In this document: positions 35,604 to 45,503 of the stretch, in pieces
Numbering within the stretch: position 1 is the stretch's first letter
Layout of the letters: the number at the start of each line of letters is the position of its first letter
From: Bog-756 sp963730685
GTDB taxonomy: Bacteria > Actinomycetota > Acidimicrobiia > Acidimicrobiales > RAAP-2
Assembly (NCBI GenBank): GCA_963730685.1
Contig: CAVSSP010000001.1
Coordinates: 310,001 to 374,000, forward strand
Direction of reading: 5' to 3'
DNA: 64,000 nucleotides
Notes under the pieces: generated by a model
The model's input: the letters and a program-made list of their open reading frames with translations, nothing else
Databases searched by the model: none
Told to the model about the DNA's origin: nothing
Program-made: the position numbers and the translations under genes

Positions 35604-35659
35604 GAGCGACTGCCAGGGTACTCGTCACCGCCGGCGGGCACTGTCTCCACCGTGCGGTT

Positions 35660-36646
35660 CTAGCGGTCACCGACCGGTGCGATCTCGCCGATCAGGCCGT
35701 CCACCCATGCCGCCGCCGCACGCTTCGACGACTCGACCTCCCGCCGTATGGCCGGACCAGCCGCTCCGGCGGCGGGGTAGGAGCCGAGGAACTTCACGCC
35801 GGCCAATTCGGCGTGGAGGTCGCGCAGGCAGTCGGCGATCACGGCGTCGGCCACATGACCCTCGAAGTCGATGATGAAGCAGTAGTCGCCGAGGGCCTGC
35901 TTGGTCGGTCGCGACTCGAGCTTGCTGAGGTTGATGTTGCGGGCGGCGAAGTGACCGAGGATGGCGTACAGGCTCCCGGGGTGGTCGGCGTTCTGGAAGC
36001 AGACGATGCTGGTCCGATCGTGACCGCTCGGAGCCGGCACCCCCGTCCGGGCCAGCGAGACGAACCGGGTCTGGTTGTCGGGGTGGTCCTCGACGTCCTC
36101 GACCAGGATGTCCAGCCCGTAGAGCTTGGCGGCCAGCCGCGGGGCGATCGCCGCAGTGGGGCGGCCGGCCAGCGAGGAGTCCCGCTCTCCGACCAGCCGG
36201 GCCGCCTCCGCGGTGGAGTTGGTGGCCAGCAGGTCGGCCCCCGGGAGCCGGCCGGACAGGAAGGTCCGGCACTGGGCCGTGGCCATGGGGATGGACGCCA
36301 CCCGCTCCACCTCTCCGAGCTCGGTGCCCGGCGGGGCCATCAGGTGGAGGTGGATGTCGAGGACCACCTCGCGCTGGATGCGCAGGTCGAAGTCGAAGAT
36401 GAGGCTGTCGACGATGTCCCGGACCGTGCCCTCGATGGCGTTCTCCAGCGGGACGAACCCCAGGTCGACCTGTCCGTCCCGGACGGCGTCGAGCACCTCG
36501 ATCAGGGACCCGTAGGGGGTGATCCCCGCCGACGCGTACTCGGGCTCGCTCAGGAGGGCTTCTTCGGTGAAGGTCCCCTCGGGTCCGAGGAACCCGATGC
36601 GCAGCGCCGATCCGCTCGTTGGCCCGGAGGATGCGTCTGACGCCAT
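35660..36646 (-). CDS. pheA: prephenate dehydratase
   Basis: A 328-aa monofunctional prephenate dehydratase, converting prephenate to phenylpyruvate in phenylalanine synthesis. GFLGPEGTFTEEAL opens the catalytic domain, followed by PLENAIEGTVRDIVD, STAEAARLV and DNQTRF, which holds the catalytic Thr. The C-terminal ACT domain contains the ESRP feedback motif (KLESRPTK). The start ATG 36646 is divergent from larB, only 23 bp away, so promoters must overlap. Confidence 0.95.
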   Translation of the reverse strand: MASDASSGPTSGSALRIGFLGPEGTFTEEALLSEPEYASAGITPYGSLIEVLDAVRDGQVDLGFVPLENAIEGTVRDIVDSLIFDFDLRIQREVVLDIHLHLMAPPGTELGEVERVASIPMATAQCRTFLSGRLPGADLLATNSTAEAARLVGERDSSLAGRPTAAIAPRLAAKLYGLDILVEDVEDHPDNQTRFVSLARTGVPAPSGHDRTSIVCFQNADHPGSLYAILGHFAARNINLSKLESRPTKQALGDYCFIIDFEGHVADAVIADCLRDLHAELAGVKFLGSYPAAGAAGPAIRREVESSKRAAAAWVDGLIGEIAPVGDR

Positions 36647-36669
36647 ACCCAGGCAGGATAGTGAACATC

Positions 36670-37500
36670 ATGGACGAACCCGCACTGTTGCGCCTGCTCA
36701 CCGAGGTCCGCTCCGGCGGCTGCACGCCGGACGAGGCGGTGTACCAGCTGCGGCGGCTCCCCTTCGCCGACCTCGGATTCGCCAAGGTGGACCACCACCG
36801 CGGGCTGCGTCAGGGGCTGCCCGAGGCCGTCTACGGACAGGGGAAGACGCCGGAGCAGTGCACGGCGATCGTCGGAGAGCTGCTCGACCCCGGTGCCGCC
36901 GAGCGGTGGCCGGTCGGTGGGCCGGGCCCCGATGGGTCGGTTCCCGAGGGCGCGCCGGTCATCCTGACCCGGGCCGACGCCGCACAGGTGGCCATGAGCA
37001 TGGGCCGGCATCCCGGGGGGGTGCGGACGGTCACCGGGACCGCCACCGGCGGGGACCAGGCCCGGGGTGAGCTGTCCACGGTGGTATGGCGCCAGGCTCC
37101 GCTCCGCCCGGGCCGCCCGTTGGTGGTCACGGCCGGCACCTCGGACCTCCCGGTGGCGAGGGAGTGCGAGGCCACCCTCACCGCCCTCGGGCTCCGACCG
37201 AACCTGCTGGCGGACTGCGGGGTGGCCGGCGTCCACCGGCTGCTGGCGTCCGCCGACGAGTTGGCCGACGCCGACGCCATCGTGGTGGTGGCCGGGATGG
37301 AAGGGGCGCTGGCCAGTGTCATCGGGGGGATCACCCCGGCTCCGGTGGTGGCCGTTCCCACCAGCACCGGGTACGGCGCCGCGCTCGAGGGGATCACGGC
37401 GCTGCTGGCCATGCACGCCTCGTGCGCGGCGGGCATCACCGTGGTCGGGATCGACAACGGGTTCGGGGCGGCGTGCGCCGTGGCCCGGATGCTGCCGTGA
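36670..37500 (+). CDS. larB: nickel-pincer cofactor biosynthesis protein LarB
   Basis: A 276-aa LarB. The PurE-like C-terminal half shows VVTAGTSDLPVARE, ADAIVVVAGMEGALASVIGG and VVAVPTSTGYGAALEGITALLAMHASC. LarB carboxylates nicotinic acid adenine dinucleotide to begin synthesis of the nickel-pincer nucleotide used by lactate racemase-type enzymes. ATG 36670 is preceded by AGGCAGGA; GTG 36661 is an alternative. Its stop overlaps larC (GTGA). No larA is in the window. Confidence 0.93.
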   Translation: MDEPALLRLLTEVRSGGCTPDEAVYQLRRLPFADLGFAKVDHHRGLRQGLPEAVYGQGKTPEQCTAIVGELLDPGAAERWPVGGPGPDGSVPEGAPVILTRADAAQVAMSMGRHPGGVRTVTGTATGGDQARGELSTVVWRQAPLRPGRPLVVTAGTSDLPVARECEATLTALGLRPNLLADCGVAGVHRLLASADELADADAIVVVAGMEGALASVIGGITPAPVVAVPTSTGYGAALEGITALLAMHASCAAGITVVGIDNGFGAACAVARMLP

Positions 37501-38993
37501 CCGAATCGACCCCGGGACAGCCGCGGTCGCCATCCGAGGTCGGGGGGACCCGGATCCCGACGCTGGTCCCGACACCGGAACCGACGGCAACGCCCACGCC
37601 GACGGCGGTGGCGGTGCCCGGGCTGACGACCATCGCATGGTTCCACTGCTTTGCCGGCATCGCCGGTGACATGGCGCTCGGGAGCCTGCTGGACGCCGGA
37701 GCCGATTTGGGCGAGGTGCTGGCCCTGCTGGAGCGGTTGCCCCTGCCGGGCTGGGGACTGGAGGTCGAGCCGGTCCTGCGTGGTGGGATCGCGGCGTCGA
37801 GGGCGGTGGTCACCGTGGACGACGACGTCGTCGTTCGCACCCATGCCCACATCGTCGGGCTCATCGAGGAGGCGCGCCTGCCCGAACGGGTGGCCGGGCG
37901 GGCGTTGTCCACCTTCGCCGCCCTGGCCGACGTCGAGGCGAGGTTGCACCGCCGACCCGTCGACCAGGTCCATTTCCACGAGGTCGGGGGTCACGACACC
38001 ATCATCGACATCGTCGGCACCGTGGCGGCACTCGAGGTCCTGGGCATCGACGACATCCAGTCGAGCCCGGTGGCCACGGGCATGGGCATGGTCAGGGCGG
38101 CCCACGGGATGTTGCCCAATCCGGCACCGGCGGTGGTCGGCCTGCTCGAGGGGGTTCCGACCTGGGGCCGGCCCATCGCCGTGGAGCTCACCACGCCGAC
38201 CGGTGCGGCGCTGGTGGCGGCGCTGTCGTCGGGGTTCGGGCCCATGCCGCCGATGCGGGTCACCGGCCAGGGGTTCGGGGCCGGGACGCGCGAGCTCGAC
38301 GAACTGCCCAACTGCACCCAGGTGGTGACCGGTGTCCGGGTGGACCGGCTGATGACCGGCGACGCCGGCACCGCCGACGGGCGTGCCGCCTCCCATGCCG
38401 GCATCCTGGCCGACCGTGACGCCGATGCCGGCCAACCCGTGTCCCTCCTCGAGACGAACGTGGACGATGCCACCGGGGAGCAGTTGGCCTACGCCGTGGG
38501 GGCCCTCCTCGACGCGGGTGCGCACGACGCCTGGCTGTCGGCAGTGGTCATGAAGAAGGGTCGCCCGGGCACCGTCGTCCACGTCCTGTGCGATCCGTCG
38601 CTGGTTCCGGTCGTGCGGGACGTGTTGCGTGACACGACCGGGTCGCTCGGGGTCCGCATGTCGGCATCGGAGCGCTGGCCGGCGGCCCGGACCATCGACT
38701 CGGTCCGCCTGGACGGGCAGCTGGTCAGGGTCAAGGTGAGTGCCGGCCGGGTCAAGGCCGAGTACGAGGATGTGGCCCGTGTGGCCAGGCGTTCCGGCCG
38801 GCCGCTACGTGAGGTGGCCGCCCGCGCCGAGGAGCTGTGGCGCAACGGGCGGCACGACCCGGGTCTGACCGGGCTCAGCTCGAAGGCCGGCGACGGTGGC
38901 CCGGGCGGCACGATCGCCCCGGGCCCCGCCGCCGATGAGGTGCGGGAACTGCCGGGCATCGCACCTGATTCCGACGAGGACGATCCGGCATGA
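37497..38993 (+). CDS. larC: nickel-pincer cofactor nickel insertion protein LarC
   Basis: A 498-aa single-frame LarC, starting at GTG 37497 and coupled to larB. FHCFAGIAGDMALGSLLDAG and HFHEVGGHDTIIDIVGT are LarC blocks, and ETNVDDATGEQLAYAV with MKKGRPG marks the C-terminal half. In some bacteria larC is split into larC1/larC2 by a frameshift; here it is continuous. The first 45 residues are an unusual Pro/Thr-rich extension (PTPEPTATPTPT), not seen in the core family. It loads nickel into the cofactor using CTP. Confidence 0.93.
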   Translation: MTESTPGQPRSPSEVGGTRIPTLVPTPEPTATPTPTAVAVPGLTTIAWFHCFAGIAGDMALGSLLDAGADLGEVLALLERLPLPGWGLEVEPVLRGGIAASRAVVTVDDDVVVRTHAHIVGLIEEARLPERVAGRALSTFAALADVEARLHRRPVDQVHFHEVGGHDTIIDIVGTVAALEVLGIDDIQSSPVATGMGMVRAAHGMLPNPAPAVVGLLEGVPTWGRPIAVELTTPTGAALVAALSSGFGPMPPMRVTGQGFGAGTRELDELPNCTQVVTGVRVDRLMTGDAGTADGRAASHAGILADRDADAGQPVSLLETNVDDATGEQLAYAVGALLDAGAHDAWLSAVVMKKGRPGTVVHVLCDPSLVPVVRDVLRDTTGSLGVRMSASERWPAARTIDSVRLDGQLVRVKVSAGRVKAEYEDVARVARRSGRPLREVAARAEELWRNGRHDPGLTGLSSKAGDGGPGGTIAPGPAADEVRELPGIAPDSDEDDPA

Positions 38994-39007
38994 CGTCAGG
39001 GACGGCG

Positions 39008-40292
39008 TCAACCGGAGGGACCGGTCGATACGCCTTGGGCGGCCTCGACCCCGGGATCCGTCCAGTGCCAACCGTCGGCCCGGGATTCGAGCCGGTGGCC
39101 TAGGTGGGTCTTCAGGTAGTGGTGCCAGTGACACAGGCGGGCCAGGTTGCCCAGCGTGGTCGGGCCACCGGTGGCGAACGGTTCGACGTGGTCGATCTCG
39201 AGCCCGTCACGCAGGCCGCACCCCGGCACGACGCACACCGGGTCACGTTCGACGAGTGCCCGTCGCACCGACGCCGGAATGGTCCGCCCGGCATGGGCAA
39301 CGCTGGTCACGTCGATGCCGTTGGTCACCAGGACGCTGAGGATCGAGTCGGCCGCCAGCCGACGGGCGACCTCGACGGGGATCGGCCCGACGCCGGGGAT
39401 CTCGCAGATCTCGCCGGGTGAGACCGTGCCGCGGCAGAAGCGCGGCGTGGTCGACCCGGACATGGACCATGGTGGACGGACCGCGGTCATCGTCGCCGTC
39501 CGGATCCCGTGGTGCCCCGCCCGGTTCGCGCCGCCGAGCCGTAGACCGGGTGTCGCCGACTGCGGTTCGGGACACCCCCGGTGCGCCGCCCCCGCGCCGA
39601 CCGACCAGGAGCACGAGAGCGTCGGCAGCCAGTGCGCGGCCCGGCTCGTCGAGCCCCACCTGTCGGGCCTGACGGGCCAGCCTGTCCGCCTCGGCCTTGA
39701 CCGCCCCGAGCAGTCGGGCGCCCTGGTCGGGCGTCATGCGGGCGTCGAAGCGCACGGCGCCGTCCCCGTCGGTCCAGTGCCGCAGATAACGGCCCCGTCG
39801 GATCCGCTCGTAGGTGTCGGTCTGGTCCTGGGCGCCCGCCTTCACCCGCCGGCACCGGAGTTTGAGCATGGTGAGCGGCTGGCCGGCTGCGGCATCCACC
39901 AGCTCCTGTTCGGCGTCGGGCTGGTGGATGGCGGCGCCGGCGATCTCTTTGACCTGGGCTTCCGACAGGCGCCCGTCCCGCATGGCCTCGTCGGTGGCCG
40001 GTAGCGACCCCAGCTGACGCCCGGCCTGGAGGACATTGATCGCCGGGCCCAACCCGGTGCCGGTGGCCTCGGCGACGTGGGCGGCGGCCGACCGGTGGCC
40101 CCGGCGCCGCCAGACGTTCGAGGACTCCACGCGGCGGGCGGCCAGCAGCGTGCCCCCGGCTGCGAGCTTCTCGATCTCCGCGAACCCCTCGAGCAGCCCG
40201 GCGGCGTCGGGACCGGTGACGAGCTCGGGCTCGAAGTCGGCGAGCACCGAGCGAAGTTCAGCCGCCACCTGCTTCAGCGTGTCGAGGATCAT
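39008..40292 (-). CDS. DUF222/HNH endonuclease (13E12-like, frameshifted)
   Basis: An actinobacterial 13E12-type protein: N-terminal DUF222 helical domain (LEGFAEIEKLAAGGTLLAARRVES) and a C-terminal HNH nuclease domain with the zinc/active-site motif CVVPGCGLRDGLEIDHVEPFATGGPT...NLARLCHWHH. The two parts lie in different frames; one extra base near 39435 breaks HAALL/RGTVSPGE. Repaired length is about 427 aa. Such genes are repeated, mobile-like elements in many actinobacteria. The start ATG is 40292. Function is unproven; DNA cleavage is inferred. Confidence 0.8.
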
Positions 40293-40458
40293 GGGCCCAT
40301 GCTTCCAGCGGGGTGTGTCACTGCCGTTCGGGGTGGGCCGGAGACCTGTGGACGGTCCACCGGGGTGGGGCGCGAACCGTCGGGGGAGTCGTTGGGAGTA
40401 CCGTCTGTGGCGGTCGGCAGGCTCCCCCTCCGGCCCTTCCCCCGAAAAAGGAGTCTTC

Positions 40459-40977
40459 ATGGCCAGTGTCCGCAGGTGGTCAGGTGCCGCCCTGGTCGTC
40501 GCCGCCCTGGGACTGGCCGGATGTGCCAGTGCGTCGACGAGCGCACCGACGACCACGGCCGCCAGCATCCCGGCGCCGGACCGCTCGCCGACGGGAGCCG
40601 CCGGCAGCCAGCCCACCGTCGTCGTCCCGTCGACCAAGGCACCCAAGCGGCTGGAGAGCTACGACCTGATCACCGGGACGGGCCCGAAGGCCAAGCCGGG
40701 CGACGTCGTCACGGTGCAGTACGTGCTGGCCACCTACTCGTCGCACAAGGTGGTCCAGTCGTCGTGGACCGGGACCGCCCCGTTCACCTTCACACTCGAC
40801 ACCCAGCCCGAGCAGGTCATCACCGGGTGGGACCGGGGCGTGGTGGGCATGCAGGTCGGTGGCCGGCGCGAGTTGATCATCCCGCCGAGCCTGGGTTACG
40901 GGCCCAGCTCACCGGGCCCGGGCATCGCCGCCGACGACACCCTGGTCTTCGTCATCGACCTGTTGAAGATCGACTGA
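40459..40977 (+). CDS. FKBP-type peptidyl-prolyl isomerase lipoprotein
   Basis: A 172-aa lipoprotein with a strong AAGGAG ribosome site before ATG 40459. The lipobox LAGC marks the lipid-modified Cys at residue 22. A Thr/Ser-rich linker leads to an FKBP domain: VTVQYVLATY, VITGWDRGVVGMQVGGRRELIIPPSLGYG and DDTLVFVIDLLKID cover the isomerase pocket. It would help fold exported proteins outside the membrane. It stands alone between the HNH gene and the convergent transporter gene. Confidence 0.92.
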   Translation: MASVRRWSGAALVVAALGLAGCASASTSAPTTTAASIPAPDRSPTGAAGSQPTVVVPSTKAPKRLESYDLITGTGPKAKPGDVVTVQYVLATYSSHKVVQSSWTGTAPFTFTLDTQPEQVITGWDRGVVGMQVGGRRELIIPPSLGYGPSSPGPGIAADDTLVFVIDLLKID

Positions 40978-41038
40978 CCCGAGGACGCTGCGCCGAGCGC
41001 GTCGTCAACCGTCCCAATGTGGGGTCCGGGCGGCCCGG

Positions 41039-42226
41039 TCACAGCGAACCGGTGACGGCCAGCATGCCGAGGGCGGCGGCCATGGCCAGCGGCACCGTGA
41101 CGCAGCCGACCAGGACCGCCCGGGCCACCGGTGGCCTGGTCCCGGCGGCGGTCGCCGTCCGCCACCACAGGATCCAGGCCAGGGATCCGGAGACGAACAG
41201 GTTCGGGCCGATGTTGAGCCCGACCAGCAGGGCGTAGGGGTGGGGCGGGACCCGCGCCGCCAACAGGGCGGCAGCGGGGAGGTTGTTGACCGCCACGGTG
41301 GTGGCCGCGGCCACCACCGTGGTCCCGACGGCGTCGAGGTGCGAGAGCAGGGTGGCGGGACCCGACCAGGTCCGCGCCAACGTCCCGAGGGCCGTGGCGA
41401 CCCCGAACAGGCCGACCAGGACCGGGACCCCGATGACCTGGCGGACCCGGCCCAGGTCCTGGCGGCCGGACGCCAGCCGGAGGACGATCGCGAGCACGCC
41501 CACCCCGGCCACCGGGAGGGCAGGGGAGCGTAGGGCCACGACCAGCACCGTCACGGCCACCACGGCCGGAAACCCCAGGCCCAAGGTCACCGCCGGCGGT
41601 GGTGCGGCCTCGGCCGGACCCGCCCGCAGGGACCGGCGTTCGACGACGGCGATGACACCCCCGGTCACCACGACCGACGCCAACCACGGCAGCGCCATGT
41701 GCCCGAAGAACTGACCGCCCGAGAGGTGGAGGTGGCCGAGCACGATCAGGTTGGTCAGATTGGAGCCGGGGAGGAGCAGGCTGCCGGCGTTGGACAGCAG
41801 CAGGCACCCGATCAGCAGGGCCCCCTCGCCCTGGCCCCGACGCCGGGCCGCGTAGACCAGCACCGGGGTGAGGAAGACCACCGAGGTGTCCAGGTTGAGC
41901 ACGGCGGTCACCACGGCCACCATCACCGTGGCGCCGGCGAATAGGGCCACCCCGTTGGGAGCCAGAGCGGCCAGGCGGTAGCCGGCGGCGGCGAACAGCC
42001 CGTCCTGGTCGGCCACCAGGCCCACCAGCAGCAGTCCGGTCACCAGCACGAAGGGGGACCAGACCTGACCGGCGGCGGACGTGGCCGCGGATCGGTCGGC
42101 GACGAGCGCGGCCACAGCGCCGCCGACGCCCACGGTGGCCAGACCCAGCGGGGCGAGGCGAACGATCGGGCTCACCGGTGCCCGGGCCGCCTCGCCGGTC
42201 TCATCGGAACGGGGCATCTCCGACAA
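41039..42226 (-). CDS. ArsB/NhaD-like ion transporter
   Basis: A 395-aa, about 11-helix transporter of the ArsB/NhaD ion-transporter superfamily. NLDTSVVFLTPVLVYAARRR and SNAGSLLLPGSNLTNLIVLGHLHLSGGQFFGHM in the first half, and NNLPAAALLA...LVGLNIGPNLFVSGSLAWILWW in the second, are the paired hairpin motifs. It could export arsenite or sodium, or import an anion. It lies 21 bp downstream of the APC permease gene in the same direction, so the two are probably co-transcribed. Confidence 0.85.
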   Translation of the reverse strand: MSEMPRSDETGEAARAPVSPIVRLAPLGLATVGVGGAVAALVADRSAATSAAGQVWSPFVLVTGLLLVGLVADQDGLFAAAGYRLAALAPNGVALFAGATVMVAVVTAVLNLDTSVVFLTPVLVYAARRRGQGEGALLIGCLLLSNAGSLLLPGSNLTNLIVLGHLHLSGGQFFGHMALPWLASVVVTGGVIAVVERRSLRAGPAEAAPPPAVTLGLGFPAVVAVTVLVVALRSPALPVAGVGVLAIVLRLASGRQDLGRVRQVIGVPVLVGLFGVATALGTLARTWSGPATLLSHLDAVGTTVVAAATTVAVNNLPAAALLAARVPPHPYALLVGLNIGPNLFVSGSLAWILWWRTATAAGTRPPVARAVLVGCVTVPLAMAAALGMLAVTGSL

Positions 42227-42247
42227 CCATGCCCTGCGCAGGAAGAA

Positions 42248-44184
42248 TCAACCCGGGCCGACGGGCCCACCCGGACCGACGGGCTCATCCGAGGCGGCCG
42301 GTCCGGTCTCGGGGTCGAGGTCGCCGAGGGGCAGGGTGGTCCGGGCCACCACGATGTCGGACCGGGACCGCAGCGCGGCGGACAGCACCACGTCGATCTG
42401 GTTGTGGAGGAAACGGTACCGCAGCTGCCTGGGCTTCACGACGGGGATCAGCACCACGATCTGGTCCTCGGTGTGCCGGCGGAGGTCGTCGATGAAGTCC
42501 ACGATGGGGTCGACGATGGACGCGTAGTCGGTGTGGAGGATGTGGAGCGGCACCCCCGGGTCCCAGCGGTCCCACTCGTCCCGCAGCGCCTCCTCACTTC
42601 GGTCGCTCTCCTCGCCCTGTTCGAGGACCACGCTGACCGCCACGACCTCCTGGCCGAGGGAGAGCGCCTCGGACAGTGCGTGTTGGCAGAGCTTGGACAG
42701 ATGGGTCACCGGGACGACCACGGTGGTCCGCTTGCCGACCGGCTTCGGTGGGATCTCGTCGATGCCCAGGTCGATGGCCACCAGACGGTAGTAGCGGTGG
42801 ATGCGGGTGAAGAGGAGGATGAACAAGGGGACGGCGACCACCACCAACCACGCCCCCTCTACGAATTTGGAGACGAGGAAGACCAGGGTGGACAGCGCGG
42901 TCACCAGGGCGCCGAACCCGTTGATGGCGGCCCGCCACCGCCATCCGTGGGGACGGGTCCGGTGCCAGTGCACGACCAGGCCCGTCTGGGCCAGGGTGAA
43001 TCCGGTGAACACCCCGATGGCGAACAGCGGGATGAGGGTGTTGGTGTTCCCCCGTACCGCCACGAGCAGAGAGTCCGGACAGCACGGTCAGCACCCAGAT
43101 GCCGTTGGCGAAGACCTGACGGTCCCCGCGCTGGGCGAAGAGGTGGGGGAGATAGTGGTCGCGTGCCAGCAGGCTGCCCAACACCGGCAGTCCACCAAAG
43201 GAGGTGTTGGCCGCCAACGCCAGCACCAGGGTGATGGTGAGGGAGACCGTGTAGTAGGCCCAGTGGCGTCCGACCGCCTCGGCCATGATCTGGCTGAGGA
43301 CGGTCTGGCCCGAGCGGGGGCCGATGTGCCAACGGTCGGCGAGGACGGCGAGACCGATCAGCATGGTGCCGAGGATCACCCCCAGCAGCAGTCTCGGTCC
43401 GCTTGGCCCGCACGGCGCGCGGCTCCTTGAAGAGCGGGACGCCGTTGGCGATGGCCTCGACACCGGTCAGCGCGCTGCAGCCCGCGGAGAACGCCTTGAG
43501 CACCAGGAGCACCGACACCGCCTGCAGATCGCCGGTGGGGAGCAGGGACTTGCCGGGTTGGGGGGTGCCCACCGCCAGGGGGTGGATGATCCCGATGGCG
43601 ATGATGGCCAGGAGGCCGATGATGAAGACCATGGTGGGCAACAGGAACGCCCGGGCCGTCTCCCCGAGCCCCCGGAGGTTCAAGAGCGTGATCAGGGCCA
43701 GGATGCCCAGGCAGAGCGGGACGGTGGCCGAGGTGAAGGCCGGGAACGCAGAGGTCAGTGCGCCGACCCCGGCGGCGATGGAGACAGCGACGGTGAGCGT
43801 GTAGTCGACGATGAGCGACGCCCCCGCCACCAGGCTGGCGGCGGCGCCCAGGTTGGCCCGGGAGACGGCGTAGGCGCCGCCGCCCTCGGGGTAGGCATCG
43901 ATGACCTGGCGGTAGGAGAACACCAGGATGGCCAACAGGAGCACGATGGCCACGGTGATCGGCAGCACCAGGTGGAGGGCGCCGGCGCCGGCGGCGGCGA
44001 TCACCACGATGATGGCCTCGGGTCCGTAGGCGACCGAGGTGAGTGCGTCGAGGGAGAGGGCGGAGAGCCCCTCGACCGGGCTGATCCGCTGCTTGGCCGT
44101 CTCCTGGGCCCGGAGGGGCCTTCCGATCAGGACCCGCCAGGTGGCCGAGGCGGCGCCCCCGTCCCCGCTCTGCCGATCGGCCAT
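42248..44184 (-). CDS. APC-superfamily amino acid permease (two frameshifts)
   Basis: An amino acid/cation permease of about 644 aa once repaired. The first frame gives helices 1-8 (ISPVEGLSALSLDALTSVAYGPEAI, YRQVIDAYPEGGGAYAVSR) up to FKEPRAVRAKRTE. One extra base near 43392 moves to LLLGVILGTML. Another near 43070 moves from VLTVLSGL to VAVRGNTNTLIPLFAIG. The C-terminal 200 residues form a cytoplasmic domain (VPVTHLSKLCQHALSEALSLG) of the kind found in large APC proteins. The repeated damage may mark a decaying gene or poor base calling. Start ATG 44184. Confidence 0.78.
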
Positions 44185-44259
44185 GGCTGCACTGTAAGTG
44201 ATGTCGAGATGCGGACCCGGCGACCCGGCGTGGTCCGCCCGGTCGGCCCGCGGCGTCGC

Positions 44260-44577
44260 TCAGGGGGCGTCGAAGCGGCCCTCGGGCGTCACGAGCGAGA
44301 GCATGGGGGCGATCTCGCAGGAGAACCCGTGGGGGGACCGGAGTGCCGGATCCTGGTCCCGCAGGCGTTCGACCGACGTCAGGTCCTCGGCCAGCACGAT
44401 GGCGATCCCGTAGGGGCGGGCCGCATCCTGCACCGGCCCGAAGGCCAGCACCTTCCCCTCGGCGGCCAGTGCCGACCAGTAGCCGCCGTGCTCGACCATG
44501 GTCGCCCGCTCGGCCTCCGACATGGTGGTCGGGAAGTCCGGGCGGGGCGTGATCAGGCGGAGGACGAATCCCCTCAC
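44260..44577 (-). CDS. YCII-domain protein
   Basis: A 105-aa YCII-like ferredoxin-fold protein. FVLRLITPRPDFPTTMSEAERATMVEHGGYWSAL and VLAFGPVQDAARPYGIAIVLAEDL show the conserved HGGYW and DP/YGIA strands. Members are often paired with sigma factors or SRPBCC proteins and may act as small enzymes or binding proteins. GTG 44577 overlaps the SRPBCC stop (GTGA), so it is the last gene of an ArsR-SRPBCC-YCII operon. Confidence 0.82.
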   Translation of the reverse strand: MRGFVLRLITPRPDFPTTMSEAERATMVEHGGYWSALAAEGKVLAFGPVQDAARPYGIAIVLAEDLTSVERLRDQDPALRSPHGFSCEIAPMLSLVTPEGRFDAP

Positions 44578-45071
44578 GGTGCGTCGGCGGCCGGCGTCAC
44601 CGCGAGTCGGGCCGCGAACCGCTGGAGCCCGGTGTCCCACCCGTCCGGGGAGCCCACCGCACCGTGCATCTGCTCCCAGCCGTCCCCGTGCCGGTCGATG
44701 TGGCGGTGCTCGAGGAGGACCAGGGTCCGCTCCGGCGTCTCGGAGACGAAGCGGACCTCGACCTCGCTCGTCCTGGCCGGGTCGGTCTCCAACCTCCACT
44801 GCAGGGAGATGTCCCAGGTGATCACGATCCGGGTCGGCGGCTCGTAGGCCAGGACCCGGGCCCACCGGCACTCACTCCCGTCCTCACCGCGGTCGTACAC
44901 GTTGCCGCCGGCCTGGGGCTCGAAGACCATCTCGGCGAGCGGCCCCTCGAGGATGTGGTGCTCGGGCGGCCACCAGCTGCCGATGTCCTCGGTGAAGACG
45001 GCGAAGGCCCGGTCGATCGGTGCGTCGACCACGATCGACGACCGCACGGACGTACTGGTCGGGTCAGTCAT
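44574..45071 (-). CDS. SRPBCC/AHSA1-like protein
   Basis: A 165-aa START-fold protein: RSSIVVDAPIDRAFAVFTEDIGSWWPPEHH, FEPQAGGNVYDRGEDGSECRW and ITWDISLQWRLE are the AHSA1 pattern. ATG 45071 overlaps the ArsR stop by 8 bp, exactly as in the module at 21010-21814, and its own stop overlaps the YCII gene. Ligand unknown. Confidence 0.87.
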   Translation of the reverse strand: MTDPTSTSVRSSIVVDAPIDRAFAVFTEDIGSWWPPEHHILEGPLAEMVFEPQAGGNVYDRGEDGSECRWARVLAYEPPTRIVITWDISLQWRLETDPARTSEVEVRFVSETPERTLVLLEHRHIDRHGDGWEQMHGAVGSPDGWDTGLQRFAARLAVTPAADAP

Positions 45072-45423
45072 TCGGGTTCTCCCTCTCCTGGTCGGGCTGC
45101 GGCAGGGTCGGACTGTCCTCGGGCTCGGCCTGTTCGACCCTGGCCTTGTACGCCACCAGGGCGGAGTCCCAGAACCTGTCGAGATAGGCACGGAGGTCGC
45201 CGATGCCGCCCGGGTCGAGTCGGTAGATCCTGCGGGCACCGTCACGGCGCTCGGTGACCAGCCCGGCATCCTTCAGCACCTTGAGGTGCTGGGAGACCGC
45301 GGGCCGGCTGACGGGAAGGAGCCGTGCCAGGTCGACGACCGCCGAGGGGCGCTCGGCGATGTGCTCGAAGATCGCCCGTCTGGTCGGGTCGCCCAGAGCG
45401 CTGAGTGCGAGGCCGTCAGTCAT
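45064..45423 (-). CDS. ArsR-family regulator
   Basis: A 119-aa winged-helix repressor: LSALGDPTRRAIFEHIAERP, then recognition helix LLPVSRPAVSQHLKVLKDAGLV and wing ERRDGARRIYRLDP. There are no metal-binding Cys. First gene of the ArsR-SRPBCC-YCII operon; start ATG 45423. A perfect GGTAAG/CTTACC dyad at 45432-45449 just upstream is the likely operator. The C-terminal tail (EPEDSPTLPQPDQERENPND) is acidic and disordered. Confidence 0.9.
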   Translation of the reverse strand: MTDGLALSALGDPTRRAIFEHIAERPSAVVDLARLLPVSRPAVSQHLKVLKDAGLVTERRDGARRIYRLDPGGIGDLRAYLDRFWDSALVAYKARVEQAEPEDSPTLPQPDQERENPND

Positions 45424-45431
45424 GACTAACG

Positions 45432-45449
45432 GTAAGTATCCACTTACCG
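45432..45449. promoter_or_regulatory. inverted repeat before ArsR operon
   Basis: GGTAAG and CTTACC are separated by six bases (TATCCA), a perfect dyad just upstream of the ArsR start. Its TAAG core is shared with the palindrome before the other ArsR gene at 21817-21826. Confidence 0.55.
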
Positions 45450-45503
45450 GAGGTCCCCGTCAAGCCCGGGGGCGGAGTGGTCCGTGGACCGGGTCGAGCG
45501 GCC

